From NCBI GenBank assembly GCA_900547855.1, contig URIK01000033.1, forward strand, positions 1-14,767: DNA of 14,767 nucleotides, read 5' to 3'. The DNA comes from an uncultured Collinsella sp. GTDB lineage: Bacteria > Actinomycetota > Coriobacteriia > Coriobacteriales > Coriobacteriaceae. The notes beneath the pieces are model-generated. The model was given only the letters and a program-made list of their open reading frames with translations, was not told the DNA's origin and did no database searches. The translations under genes and the position numbers were made by a program. Each line of letters opens with the position of its first letter. The first letter of the stretch is position 1. Shown here piece after piece: positions 6,726 to 13,606 of the stretch.

Positions 6726-8132
6726 TTACCCCCGAGCAGCGTTATCCCGCTCACACATCTCGGCAAACGAGATCAGCTTGACGTCTCCCCTACTCTCCGC
6801 GGCATCCCGACATCCCTGCGTAAAGCCGCTTTTTGAGAATAGTGCATAGCTTTTTCGTTGCCGTCTAAAGAGCTCGCTGCGGTGCACGAGCTTTTGCAGC
6901 ACGTCTTCGCCCACCGGTTCATTGCGCCATTTGCACTCCGCAAACAGCGCAGTGCCCTCGCCATCGTCAACAATCAAGTCGATTTCTTCCTGCGTATGCG
7001 TGCGATTATCCGTCCCCCACCAGCGCCCGACGCTCGCCGGAACCACATCGAGCCGGCCCGCGCGCGCGAGTTCGTAAACATATTGCCTGCATATAAGCTC
7101 AAAGACCGTACCCATGTAATCCGATACGTGCGGCTCAATACGCTTATACGCCATCTCGGCCATATCGTTTTGAATCAGCCCGATGTTCTGCGGAACAAAC
7201 TTGTACCAGAACCTAAACATCTGGTCGCTCAGCAGATACACGGCTCGCTTATTGCTCGTCTCGTTTAGGGGCAGCTCGCGCTCGACAATCCCAAGCGACG
7301 CCAGCTTATCCACATAGCTCTTTACGTTGCTCGCAGGGATTTCCGTAGAGCTCGCAATCTCCGAGATCTTCGAGCGCCCCTGAGCAATTGCTTGCACGAT
7401 CGCATCATATTGCTCGGGATTGCGGCACTCTTGCAATAGCAGGTTACTCGGCTCCTCAAAGAGATAGCCCGTAGGAGTAAGAAAAAGACGTTTGATGTTG
7501 TCCTTGAGCGATACGGCAGGATCGACTTTCTCGATATATGCAGGAATGCCGCCCGTCATGCCATAGCAAACTGCAGCGTCTTCGCGACCCATGATCTGCC
7601 ACAGGCCGAGGGTCGTCATAAAATCGAGCGGCATGATCTTAAACTGGGCCGTACGCCTACCGTATAGCGGACTCTCGTAGCCCAACACCTGCTCTTCCAT
7701 AAACGAAAGCGACGACCCGCACAGGATAAGCATAAGCTTGGTCTCTTTGTACAAGTGATCGATCTTGTCTTGCAGCAACGAACTGATCTCGGGATTCGAT
7801 TGGGCGAGATAAGGATACTCGTCGATCACGACAATCAAACGTTCCGTGCGAGCCATGGTAGCCAATGCATCGAACGCTTCGTCAAAACTACGAAACGACA
7901 CGCCTGCAGCACCAACCGAGCCTGCAAGTATCGCCTGGCTAAAGCCGTGCAGGTTTGCCTCCGCATTGGTACGACGAGCTTGAAAGTAAATAGCCTTCTT
8001 GCCTTGGATGAATTCTGTGATGAGACGCGTTTTGCCCACGCGACGGCGGCCGTAAATCACAGGCATCTCAAAGGAGCCCGTGCCATACAGTCGATTGAGC
8101 TCGGACATTTCCGCCGTTCTTCCGATAAACAT
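6726..8132 (-). CDS. ATP-binding protein: ATPase_2-type AAA domain plus DUF234 nuclease-like C-terminus
   Basis: The 468 residues start with a STAND/AAA-like ATPase domain: Walker A GRRRVGKT at 28-35, Walker B LIVVIDEY at 99-106, a sensor-like LCGSS at 137-141 and the family signature TGGIPAYI at 193-200. A winged-helix segment follows (about 250-285, SKISEIASSTEIPASNV...LASLGIVER). The C-terminal third has FRFWYKFV at 306-313 and a PD-(D/E)XK-like core, EEIDLIV with D385 then FAECKW with E399 and K401, as in DUF234. Such proteins are common in archaea and anaerobic bacteria. No reaction is established that I can name; ATP-gated DNA binding or cutting is inferred from domains. The start ATG at 8132 has AAGGAAGG 8 nt upstream. 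A perfect inverted repeat covers the promoter, and homologous repeat arrays flank the gene on both sides. Confidence 0.9.
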   Translation of the reverse strand: MFIGRTAEMSELNRLYGTGSFEMPVIYGRRRVGKTRLITEFIQGKKAIYFQARRTNAEANLHGFSQAILAGSVGAAGVSFRSFDEAFDALATMARTERLIVVIDEYPYLAQSNPEISSLLQDKIDHLYKETKLMLILCGSSLSFMEEQVLGYESPLYGRRTAQFKIMPLDFMTTLGLWQIMGREDAAVCYGMTGGIPAYIEKVDPAVSLKDNIKRLFLTPTGYLFEEPSNLLLQECRNPEQYDAIVQAIAQGRSKISEIASSTEIPASNVKSYVDKLASLGIVERELPLNETSNKRAVYLLSDQMFRFWYKFVPQNIGLIQNDMAEMAYKRIEPHVSDYMGTVFELICRQYVYELARAGRLDVVPASVGRWWGTDNRTHTQEEIDLIVDDGEGTALFAECKWRNEPVGEDVLQKLVHRSELFRRQRKSYALFSKSGFTQGCRDAAESRGDVKLISFAEMCERDNAARG

Positions 8133-8147
8133 AGGGCCATCCTTCCT

Positions 8148-8203
8148 TTGCGTTATAGCTAGCTATATTATACCTTCCTATAATATAGCTAGCTATAACG
8201 CAA
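8148..8203. promoter_or_regulatory. Perfect 25-6-25 inverted repeat over the ATPase-gene promoter
   Basis: Arms at 8148-8172 and 8179-8203 are exact reverse complements, with the spacer CCTTCC at 8173-8178. Each arm contains TATAGCTAGCTATA, itself a perfect 14-bp palindrome, so the site presents two twofold-symmetric operators about 31 bp apart. TATAAT occurs on both strands. On the minus strand the spacer reads GGAAGG, and the same six bases recur in the ATPase ribosome site (AAGGAAGG) just after the arm. If transcribed, the leader would form a 25-bp hairpin ending immediately before that ribosome site. Confidence 0.9.
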
Positions 8204-8211
8204 TTCGACAA
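8182..8211 (-). promoter_or_regulatory. Candidate promoter for the ATPase gene inside the inverted repeat
   Basis: On the minus strand TTGTCG (8211-8206) is followed after 18 nt by TATATT (8187-8182), with four and five of six matches to the sigma-70 consensus. The -10 box lies within the right arm of the perfect inverted repeat, so a protein bound to TATAGCTAGCTATA would block it. TATAAT on the same strand is a rival -10 with no good -35. Confidence 0.4.
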
Positions 8212-8257
8212 GCGGCGCACGAAAAAGGGCGATACACCGCCGCACGTGGACCGTTCC

Positions 8258-8550
8258 GGAAAATGTATCCCGTTCTGGAACCAAAAACTGGGCCGTAGTT
8301 TCCGCCAAGCATCCCATCCGGAAAGCGTGTCCCGTTCTGAGTGGCAATTCCGGGACACAGTTTCCGCATGCGGCCCGTTGGGAAAGTTCATCCCGCTCTG
8401 AAGGCTCATTCCGGGATGCGATTTCCGTTTGAGGGCCGATCCGGAAACGGCATCCCGCTCTGAGACCGAAATCTGGGACACAGTTTCCGCTTGAGGGCTG
8501 TTCCGGAAAGCGCGTCCCGTTCCGAGCGGCAATTCCGGGTCACGGTTTCC
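8258..8550 (+). repeat. 62-bp-period inverted-arm repeat array 2
   Basis: Same architecture and orientation as array 1. GGG arms begin at 8290, 8352, 8413, 8475 and 8537 (period 61-62 bp), with GGAAA...TCCC arms between them. The stretch 8362-8490 aligns almost without gaps to 6531-6660 of array 1, including the non-arm bases (GCTCATTCCGGGATGC, ATTTCCGTTTGAGG, GAAATCTGGGACAC). Between it and the ATPase promoter, at 8212-8243, a GCGGCG/CGCCGC inverted repeat contains on the minus strand a short hairpin followed by CTTTTT, a weak terminator candidate. Confidence 0.85.
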
Positions 8551-8846
8551 TCAGGTACAAGACGACGATCCGCCGCCCTTATCACATGCCTTCAAATATG
8601 CGATCCAGAAACACAAAACAGCAGATAGAATGCTCTTTTTCAAAAAGTACACGTCCCGAAACTTACCAAGACTTCATATCCAGTTACCGTTCACGGTCGC
8701 CGATTACCGCCCACCGATTCAAACAAGAAATATGTTGCCAAAAGCAGGTCATCTACCTGCATGGTTAGATTTTGGTCAGCTTTTGGTCAGCTGAGCGGCA
8801 AGTTCCAGCTGATACGTTTTTGCTACCCAAAAGGAGGCGGTAGCTC
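8551..8846. other. AT-richer intergenic region upstream of the AbiEi-like gene
   Basis: No gene supported. It contains a small hairpin with GCAGGT (8744-8749) and ACCTGC (8755-8760) arms, and the tandem repeat listed separately. A short plus-strand frame at 8586-8768 has no ribosome site or recognisable features. I could not place a convincing -35/-10 pair. Confidence 0.5.
8770..8791 (+). repeat. Tandem 11-bp repeat upstream of the AbiEi-like gene, possible operator
   Basis: TTTTGGTCAGC occurs twice head to tail, 55 bp before the start codon. The second copy runs into the 8-bp palindrome TCAGCTGA (8787-8794), and CAGCTGA recurs at about 8806-8812. The spacing of half-sites in front of a gene with an AbiEi-like DNA-binding N-terminus suggests an autoregulatory site; this is inference. 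Confidence 0.5.
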
Positions 8847-9845
8847 ATGACCCATTGCAATGACCAGCTCATCGACCAACTGCTCACTCAAGCCGAACAA
8901 GAGGGGCGCTGCCTGATTCCCCCGAGCACGGCGATCCGAAAAGCGCTCCTTCGGCGCACCGGCGGCACGGTTGTCTCGCCCATGCCGGGGTTGTTTGCGC
9001 GAAAAACGCGCTGGGATGAACTCAACCGAGCGCAACGCCATTGCGAAATCCTCCGCGCCCTTGCGATCATCCACCCCGATTGGACGTTCTGCTCGTTTTC
9101 GGCCGCCTGTCTGCTGGGGCTCGAGGTCTCGTGGCGACACCTGAATGTCGTGCATGTCTGCAGTACCACCAAGCCGTCGGCTCGTCCGGGCGCACATATT
9201 CAGCGGCACCAGATTGAGCCGGCCGGAGCAAAACGCAGAGCCGGCATATCGGTAACGCCGCCCATCCAAACGGTTACAGATTGCCTGTTGCAGACCGGTT
9301 TTGCCGACGGTATGCCCATTGCCGATTCGGCGATCTCAAAGCTCGTCCTTGTGCGGGAACAGCTGATGGAGGCCGTCGAGCAACGAGCAACTGCCCGCAA
9401 TGGTCGCGCGATTCGTACGGCTCTCACAACGCTTCGATATGCCGACGCCCGCGCCGAGAGCGGCGGGGAATCGGTCGCCCGAGCCGTCATGATCGAGACG
9501 GGCTTTGCGCCCGATTGGCTTCAATACGAGCTGACGGACCCCTTCAATTCGGCCAAGCCCATACGAACGGACTTTGCCTGGGAGCGCCAGGCGCGGGAAC
9601 TCACGCTGGGCGAGCTCGACGGGCTCATCAAATATACCGACCAGACCATGCTGGCCGGACGCACCACCGCCGAGGCGCTCGTTGCCGAACGACAGCGCGA
9701 GGCGCACCTATCGCTCTACGGTCACCCTCTGCTGCGCTTTACCATCAGCGAGGTCCGCTCGGCAGGAGTGCTCGCCAAAAAGCTACAGACGGCAGGCATC
9801 CGGCAGACCGCGCTGCCGACATGGCTCAACGAGGTGGACCTGTAG
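8847..9845 (+). CDS. AbiEi-like protein with DUF559/Vsr-like C-terminal domain
   Basis: The 332-residue protein fits a widespread actinobacterial family. It has an N-terminal segment related to type IV antitoxin AbiEi (about 1-150, with VSPMPGLFARKTRWDELN and the FSFSAACLLGL-like helix at 81-92) and a C-terminal half resembling DUF559/Vsr-type PD-(D/E)XK nucleases. In the latter I see ESGGESVAR at 204-212, a conserved aspartate at D242 (RTDFAWE) and GELDGLIKY at 255-263 with E256, D258 and K262. Function is unproven: it may be a DNA-binding regulator with a nuclease-derived domain, or an abortive-infection component. No AbiEii-type nucleotidyltransferase toxin lies next to it. The ATG at 8847 has a strong AAAAGGAGG ribosome site 9 nt upstream. 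Relatives are sometimes labelled CTP synthase, which nothing here supports. Confidence 0.75.
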   Translation: MTHCNDQLIDQLLTQAEQEGRCLIPPSTAIRKALLRRTGGTVVSPMPGLFARKTRWDELNRAQRHCEILRALAIIHPDWTFCSFSAACLLGLEVSWRHLNVVHVCSTTKPSARPGAHIQRHQIEPAGAKRRAGISVTPPIQTVTDCLLQTGFADGMPIADSAISKLVLVREQLMEAVEQRATARNGRAIRTALTTLRYADARAESGGESVARAVMIETGFAPDWLQYELTDPFNSAKPIRTDFAWERQARELTLGELDGLIKYTDQTMLAGRTTAEALVAERQREAHLSLYGHPLLRFTISEVRSAGVLAKKLQTAGIRQTALPTWLNEVDL

Positions 9846-9881
9846 GAGCTGTTGAGCTTATGCCCGCCTGCCCATCAAACT

Positions 9882-10212
9882 GGGGCACACTTTCCAGTTG
9901 GCGGCACCGCGGAAACCATATCTCAGATTGAGTGCTCAGAATGGGATGCGCCTTCCATATGGCATACCTAGCGGAAACCGTGTCCCGGAATCAAGGCCCA
10001 GAACGGGACACGCTTTCCGGCTGAAGCGCCCAGCGGAAACTGCATCCCGGAATAGACGCTCAAACTGGGACGCAATTTCCGCTGAGGTTCCATCCGGAAA
10101 CTGTGTCCCACTCCGAGCGTCAATTCTGGGATGAACTTTCCGCCAGAGGGTTCAGCCGGAAACGGCATCCCACTCTGAAGCGAAATTCTGGGACGCAGTT
10201 TCCGCATGCGGA
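9882..10212 (+). repeat. 62-bp-period inverted-arm repeat array 3
   Basis: GGG arms begin at 9882, 9943, 10005, 10067, 10128 and 10190 (period 61-62 bp), alternating with GGAAA...TCCC arms. It has the same orientation as arrays 1 and 2. Its right end (about 10122-10212) closely matches array 1 at about 6453-6541, ending in the CCGCATGCG palindrome seen in all three arrays. It fills the gap between the convergent AbiEi-like gene and the xdh operon, outside the xdh terminator. Confidence 0.85.
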
Positions 10213-10221
10213 GGCGCTCCA

Positions 10222-10256
10222 AACAAAAGGCCCCGACTCACGATGGAGCTGGGGCC
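10222..10256 (-). terminator. Rho-independent terminator of the ygfK-ferredoxin-xdh operon
   Basis: On the minus strand GGCCCC (10256-10251) and GGGGCC (10234-10229) form a 6-bp GC stem with an inner CTC/GAG pairing. TTTTGTTT follows directly. It lies about 70 bp downstream of the xdh stop codon. The opposite strand has no T-tract, so it serves leftward transcription only. Confidence 0.85.
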
Positions 10257-10325
10257 AAAGGCGCAGCATATGCAGTTGATGTTGAGCACGAACAGCTCGT
10301 CAGTAATGGCTGTCCGCGCCCTACC

Positions 10326-13103
10326 CTACCCGCGGTTGCGGACGCGGCTGTAGGGCGTATCCACCATGGGCAGATTTGGACGCAGCTTGCCGTCAAACGC
10401 GCGGTAGGCGTTCTGCACGGCAGGCGCCGTGGGAATCGTCGCGATCTCGCCGATGCCTTTGCCGCCGTATGCCACAGGCAGTAGCTCGTCCTTCTCCACG
10501 TAGATGGCGTGGATATCCGGAATCTCGGGCGCACGGAACAACCCGAGCGTACCGTACCTGGCCTGGGGCACGCAGTCCTTGAGCGGCCAGTCTTCGGTAA
10601 GCGCATAGCCCATACCCATGAGCACGCCGCCTTCGATCTGACCCTGGATGGAGATGGGGTTGACCACCTTGCCGGAATCGTGCGCAGCATAGACCTCGCT
10701 CACGCGGCCGTCATCGTCCAAAATGACCACATGCGTGGCAAAGCCGTAGCAGATGTGGCTCTTGGGATTGGGAACATCCGCACCCAGCTTGTCGGTCGGC
10801 TCCAGATACACGTAGCCAAACTCGCATCCCTCGAGCGCCTTGATGGCGGCCGCGGGATCCTGAGGATGCATACCCTGGCCGGCGACGAGCTCCTGCGTGT
10901 GCAGCTGATAGGCGCGACCGTCGTCGTACTCGATCTTGACGCCGTCGCCATGCGCGCTCACAGGAGCGGCGGGCGCCGGCTTGCCGGCCTCGATGTCAAG
11001 CATGGCATCGCGCAGCAGGAAGGCGGCACCGCGCACGGCCTCGCCGGTCACGACCGTCTGACGCGAGCCAGACGTGGTGCCGGAGTCGGGAGCGTTCTCG
11101 GTGGAGCACTCTCCGTTGGCAATGCAGCTCAGCGGCAGACCGCAGGCCTCGGCAACGTCCTGCAAAAAGACGGTGTTGCAGCCCTGGCCGATGTCGGACG
11201 TAGCGGCATAGACCACGGCCACGCCGTTCTCGACGCGGATCTTGCAGCGACCGGCATCGGGCAGGCCCACGCCCACGCCGGCGTTCTTCATGGCGCAGGC
11301 GATACCGGCGTGTCCGGGATGCGCATAGTAGGCATCCTTGACCTCGAGCAGCGTCTCCTTAAGTGCCGTGGAGCAGTCGGCAATCTGGCCGTTGGGCAAA
11401 ACCTCGCCCGGCTCGATGGCGTTACGGTAGCGGATCTCCCACGGATCCAGGCCGACCTTTTCTGCCAGCAGGTCGATCAGACTCTCGAGTGCAAACTCGG
11501 ACTGACAGACGCCAAAGCCTCGGTACGCGCCGGCGGGCGGGTTGTTGGTGTAGTAGCCAAAACCGCGGATGTCGGTGTTCTGGTACTTGTAGGGGCCGAC
11601 GGCATGCGTGCAGGCGCGCTCGAGCACCGGGCCGCACAGCGACGCGTAGGCGCCGGTATCAAAGTTGATCTCGCAGTCCAGGCCGGTAAAGTTACCCTCG
11701 GCGTCACAACCCAGCGTAAAGGTACCGTCCATGGCATGGCGCTTGGGATGGAACGCAAGCGACTCAGCGCGCGTGAGCTTGCACTTCACGGGACGCTGGA
11801 ACTTATATGCGGCGAGCGCGGCCAGGTGTTGGATGGACACGTCCTCCTTGCCGCCAAAGCCACCTCCCACGAGCATGGTCTCGACGACCACGCGCTCGGG
11901 CTCGTTGTCCCAGCCAAACATGTGGGCGCACTCTTTGCGCGTGTCGTAGGCACCCTGGTCGGTCGACTGCACCTTGACGCCGTTCTTGTACGGAAATGCC
12001 ACGGCGCACTCGGGCTCCAAGAAGGCATGCTCGGTAAAGGGCGTGGTAAAGCGCTGCGTCACGGTGAACGCGCTCTCTGCCAGCGCCTTGGCGGCGTCGC
12101 CGCGCGTCACGTGACGGCTCTGGCACACGTTGTCCTTGAGCTCCACCGTGTTGCCACAGGCAAAGAAGCTGTCGTGCAGGCGCGGGGCGTCGGCAGCCTT
12201 GGCCTCGGCGATATTGCGCACGGGCTCCAGCGGCTCGTAATCAATCTTTACGAGCTTCTTGGCCTTCTCGAGCGTCGCCTCGTCCTCGGCAACCACCAGC
12301 GCGATGGCGTCACCCACGCAGCGGGTGATATCGCCCGCCGCGATCATGACGTCCCAGTCCTGGATAAGGTGGCCGACCTGGTTGACCGGCACGTCCTCGG
12401 CGCGCAGGATGCCCACCACACCGGGCAGGGCCTCGGCCTTGGAGGTGTCGATGGAGAGCACGCGGGCGCGCGGATACTTGGAGCGCACGGCGCTGGCGTA
12501 GGTCAGACCCGGCTGGTCGAGCTCGTCGATGTCGTCGGGATACTTGCCCTCGCCGAGCACCTTCTTGCGCACGTCGATACGGAAGGCGCGCTTGCCCACG
12601 CCGTAGTCATCGCCGCGCTCCAGGTCCTCGTCGATCTGCTTTTCGCCACGAAGCACCGCAGCGGCCAGCGAGATGCCCTCGATAATCTTTTTGTAGCCGG
12701 TGCAGCGGCAGACGTTGCCGCGAATGGCGTACTTGATCTGCTCCTCGGTGGGCTCGGGGTCCTCGGCAATGAGCGCTGCACCCGCCATGACCATGCCGGG
12801 GATACAAAAACCGCACTGCACGGCGCCCACAGCGCCAAAGGCGTACACAAAGGCCTCGCGCACGTCCTGGGGCAGGCCCTCGACGGTCACGATGTTGCGG
12901 CCGGCAGCAAGAGCGGTGGTCAGTACGCACGCCTTGACGGCCGCACCGTCCACATGGATGGTGCAGGTACCGCAGGCGCCCTCGGAGCAGCCATCCTTGG
13001 CGGAATGGATATGCAGGTCGTCGCGCAGATAGCGCAGCAACGGTTTGTTTTGGGTCGTCGTGCGCTCGACGCCGTTAACGGTAAAAGTGAATTCCTGTGC
13101 CAT
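10326..13103 (-). CDS. xdh: Selenium-dependent-type xanthine dehydrogenase, fused 2Fe-2S and molybdopterin subunit
   Basis: A molybdenum hydroxylase that oxidises purines such as xanthine or hypoxanthine in the cytoplasm. The first 160 residues carry two [2Fe-2S] clusters: C39, C44, C47, C59 (GCSEGACGTC) and C97, C100, C132, C134 (QCGFC, CRCTGY). A molybdopterin domain follows with GGGFGGKED at 413-421, PAGAYRGFG at 523-531, DSGTTSGSRQ at 673-682 and the catalytic-glutamate motif GGKGIGE at 880-886. The fused order, 925-residue length and phrases such as SKYPRARVLSIDTSKAEALP match the clostridial/enterococcal selenium-dependent xanthine dehydrogenase family. There selenium is a cofactor ligand, not selenocysteine, and I see no in-frame TGA. 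E. coli XdhD is a more distant relative that lost these cysteines. ATG at 13103 with AGGGG 8-10 nt upstream; 12 bp after the ferredoxin gene. No FAD-subunit gene is visible. Confidence 0.9.
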   Translation of the reverse strand: MAQEFTFTVNGVERTTTQNKPLLRYLRDDLHIHSAKDGCSEGACGTCTIHVDGAAVKACVLTTALAAGRNIVTVEGLPQDVREAFVYAFGAVGAVQCGFCIPGMVMAGAALIAEDPEPTEEQIKYAIRGNVCRCTGYKKIIEGISLAAAVLRGEKQIDEDLERGDDYGVGKRAFRIDVRKKVLGEGKYPDDIDELDQPGLTYASAVRSKYPRARVLSIDTSKAEALPGVVGILRAEDVPVNQVGHLIQDWDVMIAAGDITRCVGDAIALVVAEDEATLEKAKKLVKIDYEPLEPVRNIAEAKAADAPRLHDSFFACGNTVELKDNVCQSRHVTRGDAAKALAESAFTVTQRFTTPFTEHAFLEPECAVAFPYKNGVKVQSTDQGAYDTRKECAHMFGWDNEPERVVVETMLVGGGFGGKEDVSIQHLAALAAYKFQRPVKCKLTRAESLAFHPKRHAMDGTFTLGCDAEGNFTGLDCEINFDTGAYASLCGPVLERACTHAVGPYKYQNTDIRGFGYYTNNPPAGAYRGFGVCQSEFALESLIDLLAEKVGLDPWEIRYRNAIEPGEVLPNGQIADCSTALKETLLEVKDAYYAHPGHAGIACAMKNAGVGVGLPDAGRCKIRVENGVAVVYAATSDIGQGCNTVFLQDVAEACGLPLSCIANGECSTENAPDSGTTSGSRQTVVTGEAVRGAAFLLRDAMLDIEAGKPAPAAPVSAHGDGVKIEYDDGRAYQLHTQELVAGQGMHPQDPAAAIKALEGCEFGYVYLEPTDKLGADVPNPKSHICYGFATHVVILDDDGRVSEVYAAHDSGKVVNPISIQGQIEGGVLMGMGYALTEDWPLKDCVPQARYGTLGLFRAPEIPDIHAIYVEKDELLPVAYGGKGIGEIATIPTAPAVQNAYRAFDGKLRPNLPMVDTPYSRVRNRG

Positions 13104-13115
13104 GGTGATTCCCCT

Positions 13116-13595
13116 CTACACGCCGGCGGCGATGCCGGTGCGATCGTGGATGGCGCCATGCGGGCAGACGACGGCGCACATGCCGCACGACAGGCAGTCC
13201 ACGCCGTCGATATGGGCGCAGTTGTCCTCGATGCGGATAGCGCCGGCAGGGCACTTTTTAGCGCACATGCCGCAACCGATGCAGCTCGTGTCGCAAATCT
13301 TGCGCGCAATGGCGCCCTTATCGGTGTTGTTGCAGCGCACCAGAATGTTCTGGTAGCCGGGAACGAAGGCAATCACGCGCTGCGGGCACGCCATGCCGCA
13401 CAGACCACAGCCCGTGCACTTTGAGCGATCCACGCGGGCGATGCCATCGACCAGCGCAATGGCACCGTGGGGGCAGGCCGTGACACAGGCGCCACAGCCA
13501 ATGCAGCCTTCGCTGCAGCGGGCGTCGCCGCCTGCGGAGGCGCAACCGCTTCCGCAGGCAACGTAGGCCACGTTATGTTGAATGGATTTGGCCAT
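13116..13595 (-). CDS. Polyferredoxin with four [4Fe-4S] motifs (RnfB/HycB-like)
   Basis: A 159-residue electron carrier with four CxxCxxCxxxCP motifs: CIGCGACVTACP (from C31), CTGCGLCGMACP (from C60), CIGCGMCAKKCP (from C105) and CLSCGMCAVVCP (from C134). An extra cysteine-rich N-terminus (C14, C18, C27) resembles RnfB-type ferredoxin subunits. There is no signal peptide or membrane segment, so it is cytoplasmic. It sits between ygfK (11-bp gap) and xdh (12-bp gap), so it is probably the electron shuttle between the molybdenum hydroxylase and the YgfK flavoprotein. Its stop codon overlaps the ribosome site region of xdh, suggesting coupled translation. The direction of electron flow and the final acceptor are inference. 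Confidence 0.92.
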   Translation of the reverse strand: MAKSIQHNVAYVACGSGCASAGGDARCSEGCIGCGACVTACPHGAIALVDGIARVDRSKCTGCGLCGMACPQRVIAFVPGYQNILVRCNNTDKGAIARKICDTSCIGCGMCAKKCPAGAIRIEDNCAHIDGVDCLSCGMCAVVCPHGAIHDRTGIAAGV

Positions 13596-13606
13596 AAGAG
13601 ACTCGC

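Noticed and set aside
6126..6766. Several overlapping minus-strand frames of 70-155 codons through array 1, and similar ones in arrays 2 and 3
   Set aside because: Their peptides repeat every 20-21 residues because the DNA repeats every 62 bp. They lack ribosome sites and overlap each other in different frames.
8586..8768. A 60-codon plus-strand frame before the AbiEi-like gene
   Set aside because: No ribosome site, no recognisable features, and composition typical of noncoding DNA.
8847..9845. Annotation of the AbiEi-like gene as CTP synthase
   Set aside because: No glutaminase or synthetase motifs are present; the label seems to be a propagated misannotation.
6301..10212. CRISPR arrays
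   Set aside because: Units are not identical, the spacers are themselves conserved between units and arrays, arms alternate in orientation, and no cas gene is present.
10326..13103. Selenocysteine in the xanthine dehydrogenase
   Set aside because: The frame has no internal TGA. Selenium in this family is held as a cofactor ligand.
10509..13424. A 971-codon open frame on the plus strand antisense to xdh and the ferredoxin gene
   Set aside because: It mirrors two recognised genes, has low-complexity composition (G, A, L, V, H rich), shows no domain and arises from GC-rich codon bias.
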